Positions 8,398 to 14,908 of a stretch of DNA of 44,603 nt are shown here, one piece after another. Source of the DNA: Chloroflexota bacterium (lineage in GTDB: Bacteria > Chloroflexota > Dehalococcoidia > JACQUA01); the NCBI GenBank assembly GCA_016210565.1, contig JACQUA010000062.1, positions 1 to 44,603 of the forward strand, written 5' to 3'. Under the pieces are notes generated by a model that was not told where the DNA came from, did no database searches, and saw only the letters and a list, made by a program, of their open reading frames with translations. A program made the position numbers and the translations under genes. Numbering within the stretch: position 1 is the stretch's first letter; every line of letters begins with the position of its first letter.

Positions 8398-8465
8398 TGA
8401 GTTCTTTGAGTTCATTGAGTTCATTGAGTTCGTTGAGTTCCCCGCCTCCCCCCGGATGCATGCGC
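8398..8465. repeat. Tandem 'gagttcatt' repeat upstream of exosortase
   Basis: Six imperfect 9-bp copies of gagttcatt give in-frame Met-Asn-Ser codons at the front of the exosortase frame. The same repeat extends the portal protein frame at 19108-19152. Confidence 0.8.
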
Positions 8466-8837
8466 TTACGTTTGTTCCGTCAGCAGATACTGGATGAATC
8501 CTGAGATTAGTCTGGCCACTTCGTCGGATCTGGCGTACAGCTCGTCAAACTGCTGCTGGCTTATGTAGGCCTGGTCCAGCGCCACGTAGAGCTGGCTCTG
8601 GAGTTCGGCCGCAGAACCCTTGGCGACAAACAGGAATTGGGTAAACTCTTTCCTGGTCCTTCGGGAAAACCCTTCGGCGATATTGCTCATTATGGAGACA
8701 GCGGCGCTCTGTATTTGTCCGCTGAACCGATAATCACTTCCAAATTGCCTGTTCGTTTTCACGCAGTCGTATACACTCTTGGTCAGGGACCTCGCCTCCC
8801 GCCATGCCTTTATCTCTTCGAACCTGTGAATCTTCAT
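8466..8837 (-). CDS. Four-helix bundle protein, S23 family (second copy)
   Basis: A 123-aa paralogue of the protein at 3070. It shares the opening F-E-E-I-K-A-W-R-E-A, the core motif MSNIAEGFSR and FTQFLFVAKGSAAELQSQL, but is clearly diverged, so it is not a recent duplicate. It starts at ATG 8837 with a purine-rich AAGGGAAA upstream. It lies between the exosortase and CPBP protease genes on the same strand and is flanked by 'gaactcaaggaactctatg' tandem words. Function unknown; S23 proteins are small helical bundles. Confidence 0.9.
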   Translation of the reverse strand: MKIHRFEEIKAWREARSLTKSVYDCVKTNRQFGSDYRFSGQIQSAAVSIMSNIAEGFSRRTRKEFTQFLFVAKGSAAELQSQLYVALDQAYISQQQFDELYARSDEVARLISGFIQYLLTEQT

Positions 8838-8895
8838 CGTCTTTCCCTTACAAAGAACTCAGCGAACTCAAGGAACTCTATGAACTCAAGGAACT

Positions 8896-9705
8896 CTATG
8901 AACTCAGCTTCAGAACATACGGCATGATCCCCACCAGGAAGGTATTGCCTACCCCGTGCAGGACGATGATGCCTACCATGCTCTTCGTCTTTTCGTACAT
9001 CACCCCCAGCACCACGGCCGCCCCGAACACGAAGAAGAGCTCCGGTACCGACCGCCAGGTCAGATGCATGACCATGAACAGGAAGCTCTGGAGGAACAGC
9101 GACCATCTCCAGCCAAAAGCCCTCTTCAGGTCCGTCTGGATCAGCCCGCGGAACAGCAGTTCCTCGGCCAGGCCCACGAAGAACAACATGTAGAACAGGT
9201 CCCGGAGCAGGTAGGACACCTGGAAACTCAGCGCCGAAGGCGCCGGCCTCAGGATAAGGTACTCGATGCTTCCCAGCGGCATCCCCAGCAGGATGCCCCA
9301 CAACGTGTATTTCCCCCACTTCTTCCAGTGGAAACCCATCCCCGTCAGGCTGATGTTCTTCTCGTAGATATGCCAGAAGCACAGGGCCAGGATCAGGGAA
9401 TAGACCGCGGGGAGCAGAAGATTCTGTTGCAGGAAGAACCAGGGTAGGGATGAGGTAAACAGGATGTAAAGGGGAATCAGCACCATGGACTCCACACATT
9501 CCAGGTAGGGAGATTTCAACCCTCCCAGCACCACCACCAGGTAGATCGCCACGGTCAGGAATAGCGAAAGGATAATGCCGTACGCCGCGCTGCGGTAGGC
9601 AAAAATCCACTCCGTGACTGAGATGGCAACTATCAGGCTGCCGATCAAGGCAATAACCGAGGGCTTACCCCATACCAGCGCGGGCAACCTTATTCTCTTG
9701 AGCAC
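8896..9705 (-). CDS. CPBP-family intramembrane metalloprotease
   Basis: A 269-aa membrane protein with about eight helices carrying the signature of the CPBP (CAAX protease and bacteriocin-processing, Abi) family: EELLFRG (Glu181, Glu182, Arg186), then His214 in MVMHLTW, and HGVGN (His250, Asn254). These residues coordinate the metal and activate water for cleavage of peptides within or near the membrane. It starts with GTG 9705, five bases after a TTGACT-N18-TAGACT pair, and so is probably leaderless. It is the first gene of the minus-strand exosortase cluster. Processing of a sorting-signal remnant or of a surface precursor is a reasonable but unproven role. Confidence 0.9.
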   Translation of the reverse strand: MLKRIRLPALVWGKPSVIALIGSLIVAISVTEWIFAYRSAAYGIILSLFLTVAIYLVVVLGGLKSPYLECVESMVLIPLYILFTSSLPWFFLQQNLLLPAVYSLILALCFWHIYEKNISLTGMGFHWKKWGKYTLWGILLGMPLGSIEYLILRPAPSALSFQVSYLLRDLFYMLFFVGLAEELLFRGLIQTDLKRAFGWRWSLFLQSFLFMVMHLTWRSVPELFFVFGAAVVLGVMYEKTKSMVGIIVLHGVGNTFLVGIMPYVLKLSS

Positions 9706-9710
9706 AACTC

Positions 9711-9740
9711 AGTCTATCAGCCCCACAGTCTGACAGTCAA
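9711..9740 (-). promoter_or_regulatory. Promoter of CPBP protease/exosortase cluster (leaderless)
   Basis: On the minus strand TTGACT (9740-9735), an 18-bp spacer and TAGACT (9716-9711) are followed by five bases and the GTG start at 9705. This is the same layout as in front of the OmpR-type regulator gene at 3729. Confidence 0.5.
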
Positions 9741-9855
9741 ATCAGTCGATAGTCGATGGCCGATAGCCGGCAGCCCGGTGGGGTCGGGCGGGGAACCCAA
9801 TAACCCAACAACCCAATAACTCCAAGGAACTCAATAACTTTCTGTGCTTTTCCTA

Positions 9856-9884
9856 TTGACAAGCCCTCCCCTTACTGGCATAAT
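9856..9884 (+). promoter_or_regulatory. Sigma-70-type promoter, leaderless transcript
   Basis: TTGACA (9856-9861), exactly 17 bp, CATAAT (9879-9884). The predicted start at about 9891 is two bases before the ATG at 9893, so the mRNA would have essentially no leader. Confidence 0.75.
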
Positions 9885-9892
9885 GCTGGCCA

Positions 9893-10333
9893 ATGGTAAA
9901 CGCGCAAGGCTGGACAATCGAAGAGGCCGCCAGGGCCCTGGGCGTCTCGGACAAGACGGTCCGCCGCCGTATCAAGGACGGCACTATAAAAGCCGAGCAG
10001 ATTACCGGCAAATATGGCCCGGAGTACCGCATCCCGGAAGCCCAGCTTGCCTCCCTGCGCGAACGCCCCCTGCCCCCGCTCCCCGAAGAACCCCAGGACA
10101 AGCCTGCCACCCCGAGCGCCGCGCCCCCCACTCTGTCCACCGCTCCCCCTATGGACAAAGCCCTGGACATGATCAAAGACCTCCAGGCGGAGAACGAGAG
10201 GCTTGCCGGGCAGATAGGCTTCCTGCAGGCCAAGCTGATAGACGCCGAGAGCAAGCTCCGCCTCCTCCAGGCCCCGAAGTCCAGGGTTCCGTGGTGGCGC
10301 CGGCTGTTCAGGGGTCGGGAGTCTAGAGTCTAG
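9893..10333 (+). CDS. MerR/excisionase-type helix-turn-helix protein with coiled coil
   Basis: A 146-aa DNA-binding protein. Residues 6-50 form a helix-turn-helix of the MerR/excisionase type (WTIEEAARALGVSDKTVRRRI, then a wing with YRIPEAQL). A proline-rich linker (about 58-90) follows, then an amphipathic coiled coil (about 95-125: MIKDLQAENERLAGQIGFLQ and onward) and a basic aromatic tail PWWRRLFRG. The last few residues come from 'gagtctagagtc' repeat DNA. It has a near-consensus promoter and no Shine-Dalgarno sequence. The coiled coil suggests oligomerisation; the tail may contact membrane or nucleic acid. It stands alone between the CPBP cluster and the phage module, so control of either neighbour is possible but unproven. 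Confidence 0.85.
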   Translation: MVNAQGWTIEEAARALGVSDKTVRRRIKDGTIKAEQITGKYGPEYRIPEAQLASLRERPLPPLPEEPQDKPATPSAAPPTLSTAPPMDKALDMIKDLQAENERLAGQIGFLQAKLIDAESKLRLLQAPKSRVPWWRRLFRGRESRV

Positions 10334-10560
10334 AGTAGAGTCCAGGGTCTGGAGCTGCGTAGGGTGTGTTGAGCGCCGACGGGGTGCGGGGATAGGGCGC
10401 GGCGGCGCGAACCCACCATGCTTTCTGGTCGGCTTTGACAGCTTTGTTCTTGTCCTCTTGCTCTGGTGGGTTCGCACAGCCACCCTCCTCCCTTCCTTCC
10501 CCGCTGTGCTTAACCCACCCTACATCTACTCAAGGAACTCAGAGAACTCGATGTCCCCCT
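10334..10560. repeat. Repeat-filled gap
   Basis: 'gagtctagagtctagagt', 'gtgggttcg' and 'aactcagagaactc' words fill this gap. No gene is supported. Confidence 0.6.
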
Positions 10561-11193
10561 CTACGGCCCCCAGTCGGTGGATTGGGATTTGGTGGGGAGG
10601 GCGGGGGTGTAGAGGGTGGTGGGTCGGACGGTGGCGGTGATGCGGCGTAGCTCGGCTTCGAAGTCGGCCATGCGTTGTCTGGCGTTGGCCAACGCCTGTT
10701 CGGGGGACAGGACGTTGGCGGCAAGCCCGGAAGGGGTGATGTAGGTTGTCCAGTTCAGCATGGCGTAGGCGCAAGCGCCGAGTTCTATGGCCCGTTCGTG
10801 GTGTATGGGGATGGTCCAGGTTTCTTCGTCGGGGTCGTAGGTCTGGCCGAAGTAAACGTTGCAGTCCGATCCATCGGGGATGTCCTGGCCTATGAGTTCT
10901 ATGATGCCGGCGTAGTAGTTGAAGCGTTGGAAGATGCGGGGGTACTTGTCGATGGGGTACTCTACGGCGTGTATGCGTACTACGTTGGCAAGCTCGCCTT
11001 CGCCTGGGGTAATGACGCGGCTGCCGCTGGTGGTGGCGATGGCTTCCTTGACTTCCTTCGGGGCTGCCTGGGAGTAGCGGTCGAGGGCCATTTCAATGAA
11101 CCTTGTGAGTTCGTTGTCTGTCCATTTGTAGTCGGCTGGATTTGTGTCTTTGAGTTCGAGCCGAACTTGTGCAATCATATCTGTTGTGTCCAA
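10561..11193 (-). CDS. Phage head-tail connector/adaptor-like protein
   Basis: A 210-aa protein resembling phage head completion/adaptor proteins: an N-terminal helix pair MIAQVRLELKDTNPADYKWTDNELTRFIEMAL (first part) typical of the gp6/gp15-like adaptor fold, then a central beta region. A helical C-terminus (about 150-190) contains a stretch of the type EQALANARQRMADFEAELRR. It is the last gene of the minus-strand phage block, separated from the preceding gene by a strong inverted repeat. No tail genes follow. Confidence 0.6.
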   Translation of the reverse strand: MDTTDMIAQVRLELKDTNPADYKWTDNELTRFIEMALDRYSQAAPKEVKEAIATTSGSRVITPGEGELANVVRIHAVEYPIDKYPRIFQRFNYYAGIIELIGQDIPDGSDCNVYFGQTYDPDEETWTIPIHHERAIELGACAYAMLNWTTYITPSGLAANVLSPEQALANARQRMADFEAELRRITATVRPTTLYTPALPTKSQSTDWGP

Positions 11194-11349
11194 AGTCGGT
11201 CTTCTTTCGTTGGTTGATTTGTAAGGGTTTCTGTCTGGATTTCATTTCGTGTTGTTGAAATGATGGCTTTGTTTTTGACTCGTGAAATCCTTTAGTGACA
11301 TGCTGCCTTTGTGGTGGTATGTGTGGCCTGCCGGTGTGTGTTTTTGTTG

Positions 11350-11442
11350 AAACGAATCGTTGTGGGGGGGACGGGCCGCCTATGGGTGGTAGATAGGCGG
11401 CCCGTCCCGGTGGTGGGCGATTCGTTTGGGTAAAACGAATCG
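11350..11442. terminator. Nested long inverted repeat (terminator or cruciform)
   Basis: A perfect 16-bp stem (11368-11383 with 11393-11408, 9-base loop) lies inside a second 10-bp inverted pair AAACGAATCG (11350-11359) / CGATTCGTTT (11418-11427). A third direct copy, AAACGAATCG, is at 11433-11442. It begins right after the stop of the minus-strand gene ending at 11445 and so may terminate that transcript; no clear T-run is present. Confidence 0.6.
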
Positions 11443-11444
11443 CC

Positions 11445-11771
11445 TCAGACGAGGGCCGCCAGGGTGTCCGGTAAGGGCTTCCCGGCGGCCCGGTAGTGCG
11501 CGGCGAGGTGACGGGCGGCGGCGATGATGTCCTCCGGGGACGCCTTGACGCGCTGGCCGCGGAAGCCTGCGGGCGAAAGGGCGGCGACGGCCGCGGCGAT
11601 GTGGTCCCAGTCGACAGTGTCTTGGATGTCCGTTCGGGGGCGGCGGTGTAGGCGGTTCATGGCACCTGGCCGGTGGTGGGGTAGCTTCCAGGTGGAAGGG
11701 TCGTCGGGGTCGCCCATGATGGCGTAGCCGATGCGGGGAAGCGTGTGGTCGTGGGTGGGGTCGTCTTTCAT
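11445..11771 (-). CDS. Small phage-module protein, unknown function
   Basis: A 108-aa protein not matched to a family with confidence. The N-terminus (GDPDDPSTWKLPHHRPG) looks like the 'DPxxPSTWKLP' element seen in phage proteins linked to capsid maturation or protease modules. It is followed by a helical part with WDHIAAAVAAL and AARHLAAHYR. Its ATG overlaps the stop of the upstream gene (ATGA, 11768-11771), which indicates translational coupling. Confidence 0.6.
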   Translation of the reverse strand: MKDDPTHDHTLPRIGYAIMGDPDDPSTWKLPHHRPGAMNRLHRRPRTDIQDTVDWDHIAAAVAALSPAGFRGQRVKASPEDIIAAARHLAAHYRAAGKPLPDTLAALV

Positions 11772-11968
11772 TGGGCGGTCCTTTCCTTATAATAAGGGCA
11801 GTCCTTACCGTCGGTGGTGATGGGGTAGAGGTACGCGGCGCAATAGGTTTCGTTGTCGCGGAGGGTGGTGGCGTGGCGGCAAAGCCGGCAGAGGCGTTGC
11901 CTGGCGGCGCGCAGTTCGGCGTGGGTGTAGCGGGCGCGGATGATGTCGTTCGGGGGTGGGGTGGTCAT
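11768..11968 (-). CDS. Small cysteine-rich protein in phage block
   Basis: A 66-aa protein with four cysteines: CRLC, then YCAAYLYP and DGKDCPYY. The spacing (C-x2-C...C...C) suggests a small zinc-binding fold. It overlaps the genes on both sides by ATGA (11965-11968 and 11768-11771), so it belongs to the phage transcription unit. Function unknown. Confidence 0.65.
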   Translation of the reverse strand: MTTPPPNDIIRARYTHAELRAARQRLCRLCRHATTLRDNETYCAAYLYPITTDGKDCPYYKERTAQ

Positions 11969-12234
11969 GGTCTGTCCTTGCCGGGGTTCTTGCGGAAGTA
12001 GAAGTGGACAATGAGGGTTACCCAGGAGCCGATGCCGGCGTAGCCGAACTTGCCGATGTTGATGTCGCCCCGGGCGTCGGCGGCGATGAGGACCAGGCAG
12101 GCGCTGAGGGTGATCAGGCCGACGGCAAGGCGTTCGTAGTTGAGGGGGAGGCTGTCGGCTTTCGGCTGTCGGCTCTCAGCTATGGGCTGTCGGCTGTCGG
12201 CGGTCTGCGGTCGGCTGTCGGGTGGTGTGGTCAT
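11965..12234 (-). CDS. Two-TM holin-like protein with repeat-derived N-terminus
   Basis: An 89-aa protein. Residues 6-27 (SRPQTADSRQPIAESRQPKA and neighbours) are encoded by the 'ggctgtcggctctcagctatg' intergenic word, inserted in frame. Two hydrophobic helices follow (about 35-52 and 65-80) and a short basic tail (FRKNPGKDRP). The layout of a short N-terminus, two TMs and a charged tail fits class II holins, but many small membrane proteins look alike. The stop overlaps the next gene's start by ATGA. Confidence 0.55.
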   Translation of the reverse strand: MTTPPDSRPQTADSRQPIAESRQPKADSLPLNYERLAVGLITLSACLVLIAADARGDINIGKFGYAGIGSWVTLIVHFYFRKNPGKDRP

Positions 12235-12243
12235 GGCGTGTGC

Positions 12244-12387
12244 TCAGGCTCCGATGGGGACGAGAATGGGGGGAACGTCCGCCAGGGCCTCGCCGATGAT
12301 GGCGGCGGCGAGGCCGATCAGTCCGGCGGCGATGGCCGCCAGGACGCCGGCGGCGAAGGCCTGGTGGGGGGTGAGGCGGGCGATCAT
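12244..12387 (-). CDS. Small Ala/Gly-rich membrane protein (holin candidate)
   Basis: A 47-aa protein starting at ATG 12387, which overlaps the stop of the upstream gene (ATGA). It is almost entirely hydrophobic: a helix with GVLAAIAAGLIGLAAAIIGEAL and a C-terminal PPILVPIG. Given its place among phage genes, next to a second two-TM protein, a lysis-related role is possible; there is no direct evidence. Confidence 0.5.
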   Translation of the reverse strand: MIARLTPHQAFAAGVLAAIAAGLIGLAAAIIGEALADVPPILVPIGA

Positions 12388-12635
12388 GGGCGGTCCTCCC
12401 TGGTGAGGTTGACCAGGCCGGCGACGGCTGCCTTGAGGTCGGCTTCGGTCCACTCCGCGAGGGGTTTCGTGGCGAGGGGCGCGATGGCGGCCCGGGCCGC
12501 GGCTATTCTGATGGCCCTGGGGGTGGGGGGAAGGGCCGCCTGCTGCGCGGCGTAGTCTTCGACGTTCATCCGGTTGTAGCGGACGTGGCGTCCGGCGGGG
12601 TCGGTCTCTTCGACGTAGATGTAGCCTGGTTTCAT
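12384..12635 (-). CDS. Small phage-block protein, unknown
   Basis: An 83-aa protein opening MKPGYIYVEETDPAGRHVRY (beta hairpin-like), followed by an Ala-rich helix and WTEADLKAAVAGLVNL. It lies just downstream of the tail-fibre-like gene with AGGAG upstream of its ATG, and is coupled by ATGA to the next gene. Small proteins of this kind after tail-fibre genes are common in phages. I cannot assign a family. Confidence 0.6.
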   Translation of the reverse strand: MKPGYIYVEETDPAGRHVRYNRMNVEDYAAQQAALPPTPRAIRIAAARAAIAPLATKPLAEWTEADLKAAVAGLVNLTREDRP

Positions 12636-12648
12636 GGTGGGAGTACTC

Positions 12649-13626
12649 CTATCCTATGGCGATGGCCATGATCTGTGTGGTTCCCCCCGAGCTAGAGCCT
12701 TCGCGGGTCCAGTTGAGCGTGAAGCCGTCGGCGTCAAAGCTGGCGACGGCGGCAAGCTGATACAGGGCGCCATTGCCGGAGTCGGTGTAGATGCGGATGG
12801 GGTTAGGGAGGGCCTGCACTGTAAATCCATCGGGGAAGCTGTGGCAGGCCCCGGACAGGTCGGGGTTGGCGAAGCCCATGCAGGGGCGGGCGGCCTGGCT
12901 GGAACCTGCGCCGGGGTTCCAGATGAAGAAGACGGCGCGGGGGCGGAAGCCCACGCCGGTGACGGCGACTCCGGCCTGGCTGGCGGCGTCGTTGGCGCGG
13001 GTGAACTGCACCGCGCTGATCCTGAGGCCGGGGGTGCGCCAGAACCCGTCGTAAAGCTCCGCCTGGCTGTTCTCGGTGTTGAAGATGAGGGCGCCCAGGA
13101 GGGCGGCGGTGGGCAGGGCGTCGCGCTGGGCGGTGGTGAGGGCCTGGAGGCGCACATCGCGGGCGGTGAGGATGTGGCCGGTGGTGTTGACGGTGGGGGG
13201 CGTCTCTCCCCCTCCGGCAAGGCCGGTGTCGTCGAGGGAAAGCGTTGCGCCCGAGGTGAGGGTGCTGATCAGGCCCTGGGTGGCGCCGCCGGTGGTGCGG
13301 TAGACCTTGTAGCCGGTGGCGCCGGGGACGCGGGACCAGGTCACCCGGTTGAAGTTGCCGGCAGACAGGGCGGCGTTACCCGAGGCGGTGGTCCCTTCGG
13401 CCCCGGCGGGGGTGGTGCGCCCGGCCACGGTGGCGACGATCTTGTAGCCGTAGGCGGTGGCCCCGGCGGTACCCTGGGGCGTGACCGTCGGGGTTCCCGG
13501 GGTGGCCAGGGCCAGGGTGGTAATGCTGCCGCGGACGGCGAAGTCGCCCTGAAGCTCGGTCTGCGCGTTTGGCTTGAGGGTGAGGTTGTGGAAGAGGTTG
13601 TAAAGGGAGCGGATGATGTTAACCAT
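12649..13626 (-). CDS. Phage structural protein with FN3-like domain (tail-fibre/head-fibre type)
   Basis: A 325-aa protein from ATG 13626 (334 aa if ATG 13653 is used). After a short N-terminus (VNIIRSLYNLFHNL) comes a beta-rich Gly/Thr region with FN3 hallmarks: VTWSRVPGATGYKVYRTTGG. A segment common in phage virion proteins follows: RLQALTTAQRDALPTAALLGALIFNTENSQAELYDG (first half). The C-terminal ~120 residues form a separate beta domain (VQFTRANDAASQAGVAVTGV onward). A palindromic REP unit (13640-13673) sits between a strong purine-rich SD (AAGGAAGGAG) and the ATG at 13626; its own ATG at 13653 may now be used. The role is probably a virion-surface fibre. Confidence 0.7.
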   Translation of the reverse strand: MVNIIRSLYNLFHNLTLKPNAQTELQGDFAVRGSITTLALATPGTPTVTPQGTAGATAYGYKIVATVAGRTTPAGAEGTTASGNAALSAGNFNRVTWSRVPGATGYKVYRTTGGATQGLISTLTSGATLSLDDTGLAGGGETPPTVNTTGHILTARDVRLQALTTAQRDALPTAALLGALIFNTENSQAELYDGFWRTPGLRISAVQFTRANDAASQAGVAVTGVGFRPRAVFFIWNPGAGSSQAARPCMGFANPDLSGACHSFPDGFTVQALPNPIRIYTDSGNGALYQLAAVASFDADGFTLNWTREGSSSGGTTQIMAIAIG

Positions 13627-13639
13627 AGTAGTGAGCAGC

Positions 13640-13673
13640 GAGTAGGGGCGCATCGCGATGCGCCCCTACTCCT
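13640..13673. repeat. Palindromic REP unit between SD and start codon
   Basis: The unit has the palindromic core GGGGCGCATCGCGATGCGCC, framed by gtAG...CTac. It separates an AAGGAAGGAG ribosome site from the downstream gene's presumed original start. A related unit is at about 14850-14905. Confidence 0.75.
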
Positions 13674-13678
13674 TCCTT

Positions 13679-13984
13679 TCAGTTGGCGTAGGCGTAGGTG
13701 ACGCCGTCGCCGTTGACTTCCGAATCGATGTACACGTCGGTGAGGTTGTCGCTTTCGATGATGGCGGCGTCGCCCGGGTCCAGGGGGATGCCGCGCCGGG
13801 TGGCGAGGGCGGCGACAACTGTTGACGCGCCGACAACGATCTTGCCGGTGTTGTCGGTCTCGGCGATGATCAGGACGTGCTTGCAGGGGGTCGAAGAGGC
13901 GGCCAGGGCCTCGGCGGTCCCGGCGGCGGCGACGGTCTTACGGCCGTCATTCAGGGTATCGGGTGGTGCGCCTAAATCGGACAT
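13679..13984 (-). CDS. Small phage virion-associated protein
   Basis: A 101-aa protein resembling small phage proteins found near capsid genes: AAGTAEALAASSTPCKHVLI, then AETDNTGKIVVG, GIPLDPGDAAII and a C-terminal strand VYIDSEVNGDGVTYAY. It is all-beta by pattern. A strong SD (AAAGGAGC) lies upstream of the ATG. It is likely a head decoration or minor virion protein; the exact role is unknown. Confidence 0.7.
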   Translation of the reverse strand: MSDLGAPPDTLNDGRKTVAAAGTAEALAASSTPCKHVLIIAETDNTGKIVVGASTVVAALATRRGIPLDPGDAAIIESDNLTDVYIDSEVNGDGVTYAYAN

Positions 13985-14613
13985 ACAAGCTCCTTTCGAT
14001 GTAGTCTAAGCAGTCAAGCAGTCAAGCAGTCAAGCAGTCAAGCAGTCAAGCAGTCGGGACCACAAGATGTTGTGGTCGGGACAGCGGCCCCGGCCGTCCA
14101 GGGAGGACACCGCTCCGCTTTGCGGGAGTCCGCAAGGCGGACCGGACGGCCGGGCGCCGCTGATGATGGCGGGACGGACGCGTCCCTCCGCCCGTCCCGC
14201 GCCTGCTCCTCCCCCCTTCTCCTCCGGTGTCGGTATGTTCCGGCCGCCGTTATCCTGGGGACGCCGCCTGTCGTGCTCGAGGAGGCGACGTTCCATCCCG
14301 GACCTGCGGGCTGGCAGGGGTGGAATCGCCCGCGGGCCGCGGCCCTGGGGATCGGGGTGGTGACGCGCCCGTGAGCGGTGGGCCGGCGCCGACGGCTCGT
14401 CGGGTCCGGCCCCTTGCGTGGCGGGCGCGCAGGCCCTTTTGGTAACCGGGAAGGCCCGTAACCCGGCGGGGCTGGTTCCTGGCAACTGGTCGCAAGCCAA
14501 TACAGCGCTTTTGGTCCCATTTCTGCCTGTCTCCAACGTCCTGTTGGTTGCTCCCGTCCGTGAGTGGCCCCGGGGAAGGCCTGGAGCTGAACGATTCCCG
14601 TTCAGATCCGGTG
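13985..14613. other. Gap in phage block without a supported gene
   Basis: A tandem 'aagcagtcaagcagtc' array (about 14008-14055) is followed by about 540 bp of very GC-rich sequence. Open frames exist on both strands but conflict with each other and lack clear domains. The least bad are a minus-strand frame from ATG 14520, with GGAG upstream, and a plus-strand frame 14072-14374 ending in a protein-like stretch (VVLEEATFHPGPAGWQGW). I do not call either. Confidence 0.4.
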
Positions 14614-14823
14614 CTATTTCGTTTTTTCGTTGTCGGCCAGGGTGTCGTAGGCGGCCAGGGCCTGGTCGAGGCCGTGGATCTGCCCGGTGCGCTGTTCGAT
14701 GATGGCCTCCTGGGTGGCCAGCTCCTCCTTGAGCTGGCGCGCGCGGGCGCAGGCCTGGCTGCGGGCGAGGACCGCCGCGTCGCGCTGGGCGGCAATGGTG
14801 GCGCGTAGCTGGTCGGTGTTCAT
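14614..14823 (-). CDS. Small coiled-coil protein in phage head operon
   Basis: A 69-aa, almost entirely helical protein (MNTDQLRATIAAQRDAAVLA, then RARQLKEELATQEAIIEQR) with heptad-like spacing of Leu/Ile. A strong SD (GAAAGGAGG) precedes its ATG. It lies between the decoration gene and the small virion protein gene. Function unknown. Confidence 0.65.
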   Translation of the reverse strand: MNTDQLRATIAAQRDAAVLARSQACARARQLKEELATQEAIIEQRTGQIHGLDQALAAYDTLADNEKTK

Positions 14824-14908
14824 GGTGTCCTCCTTTCGAGTAGCGAGTAGTGGGCGGGCGCATCGCGAATAGGGGCGGGCGCGTCGCGACGCGCCCCTAC
14901 TTCGTTGC

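Noticed and set aside
14072-14374. Plus-strand frame ending in a protein-like stretch
   Set aside because: Opposite to all phage genes around it, no ribosome site, and no family recognised.
14038-14520. Minus-strand frame of 160 codons with GGAG upstream in the phage block
   Set aside because: Pro/Arg/Thr-rich and without any recognisable fold; competing frames exist on both strands. Recorded only as an uncertain gap.
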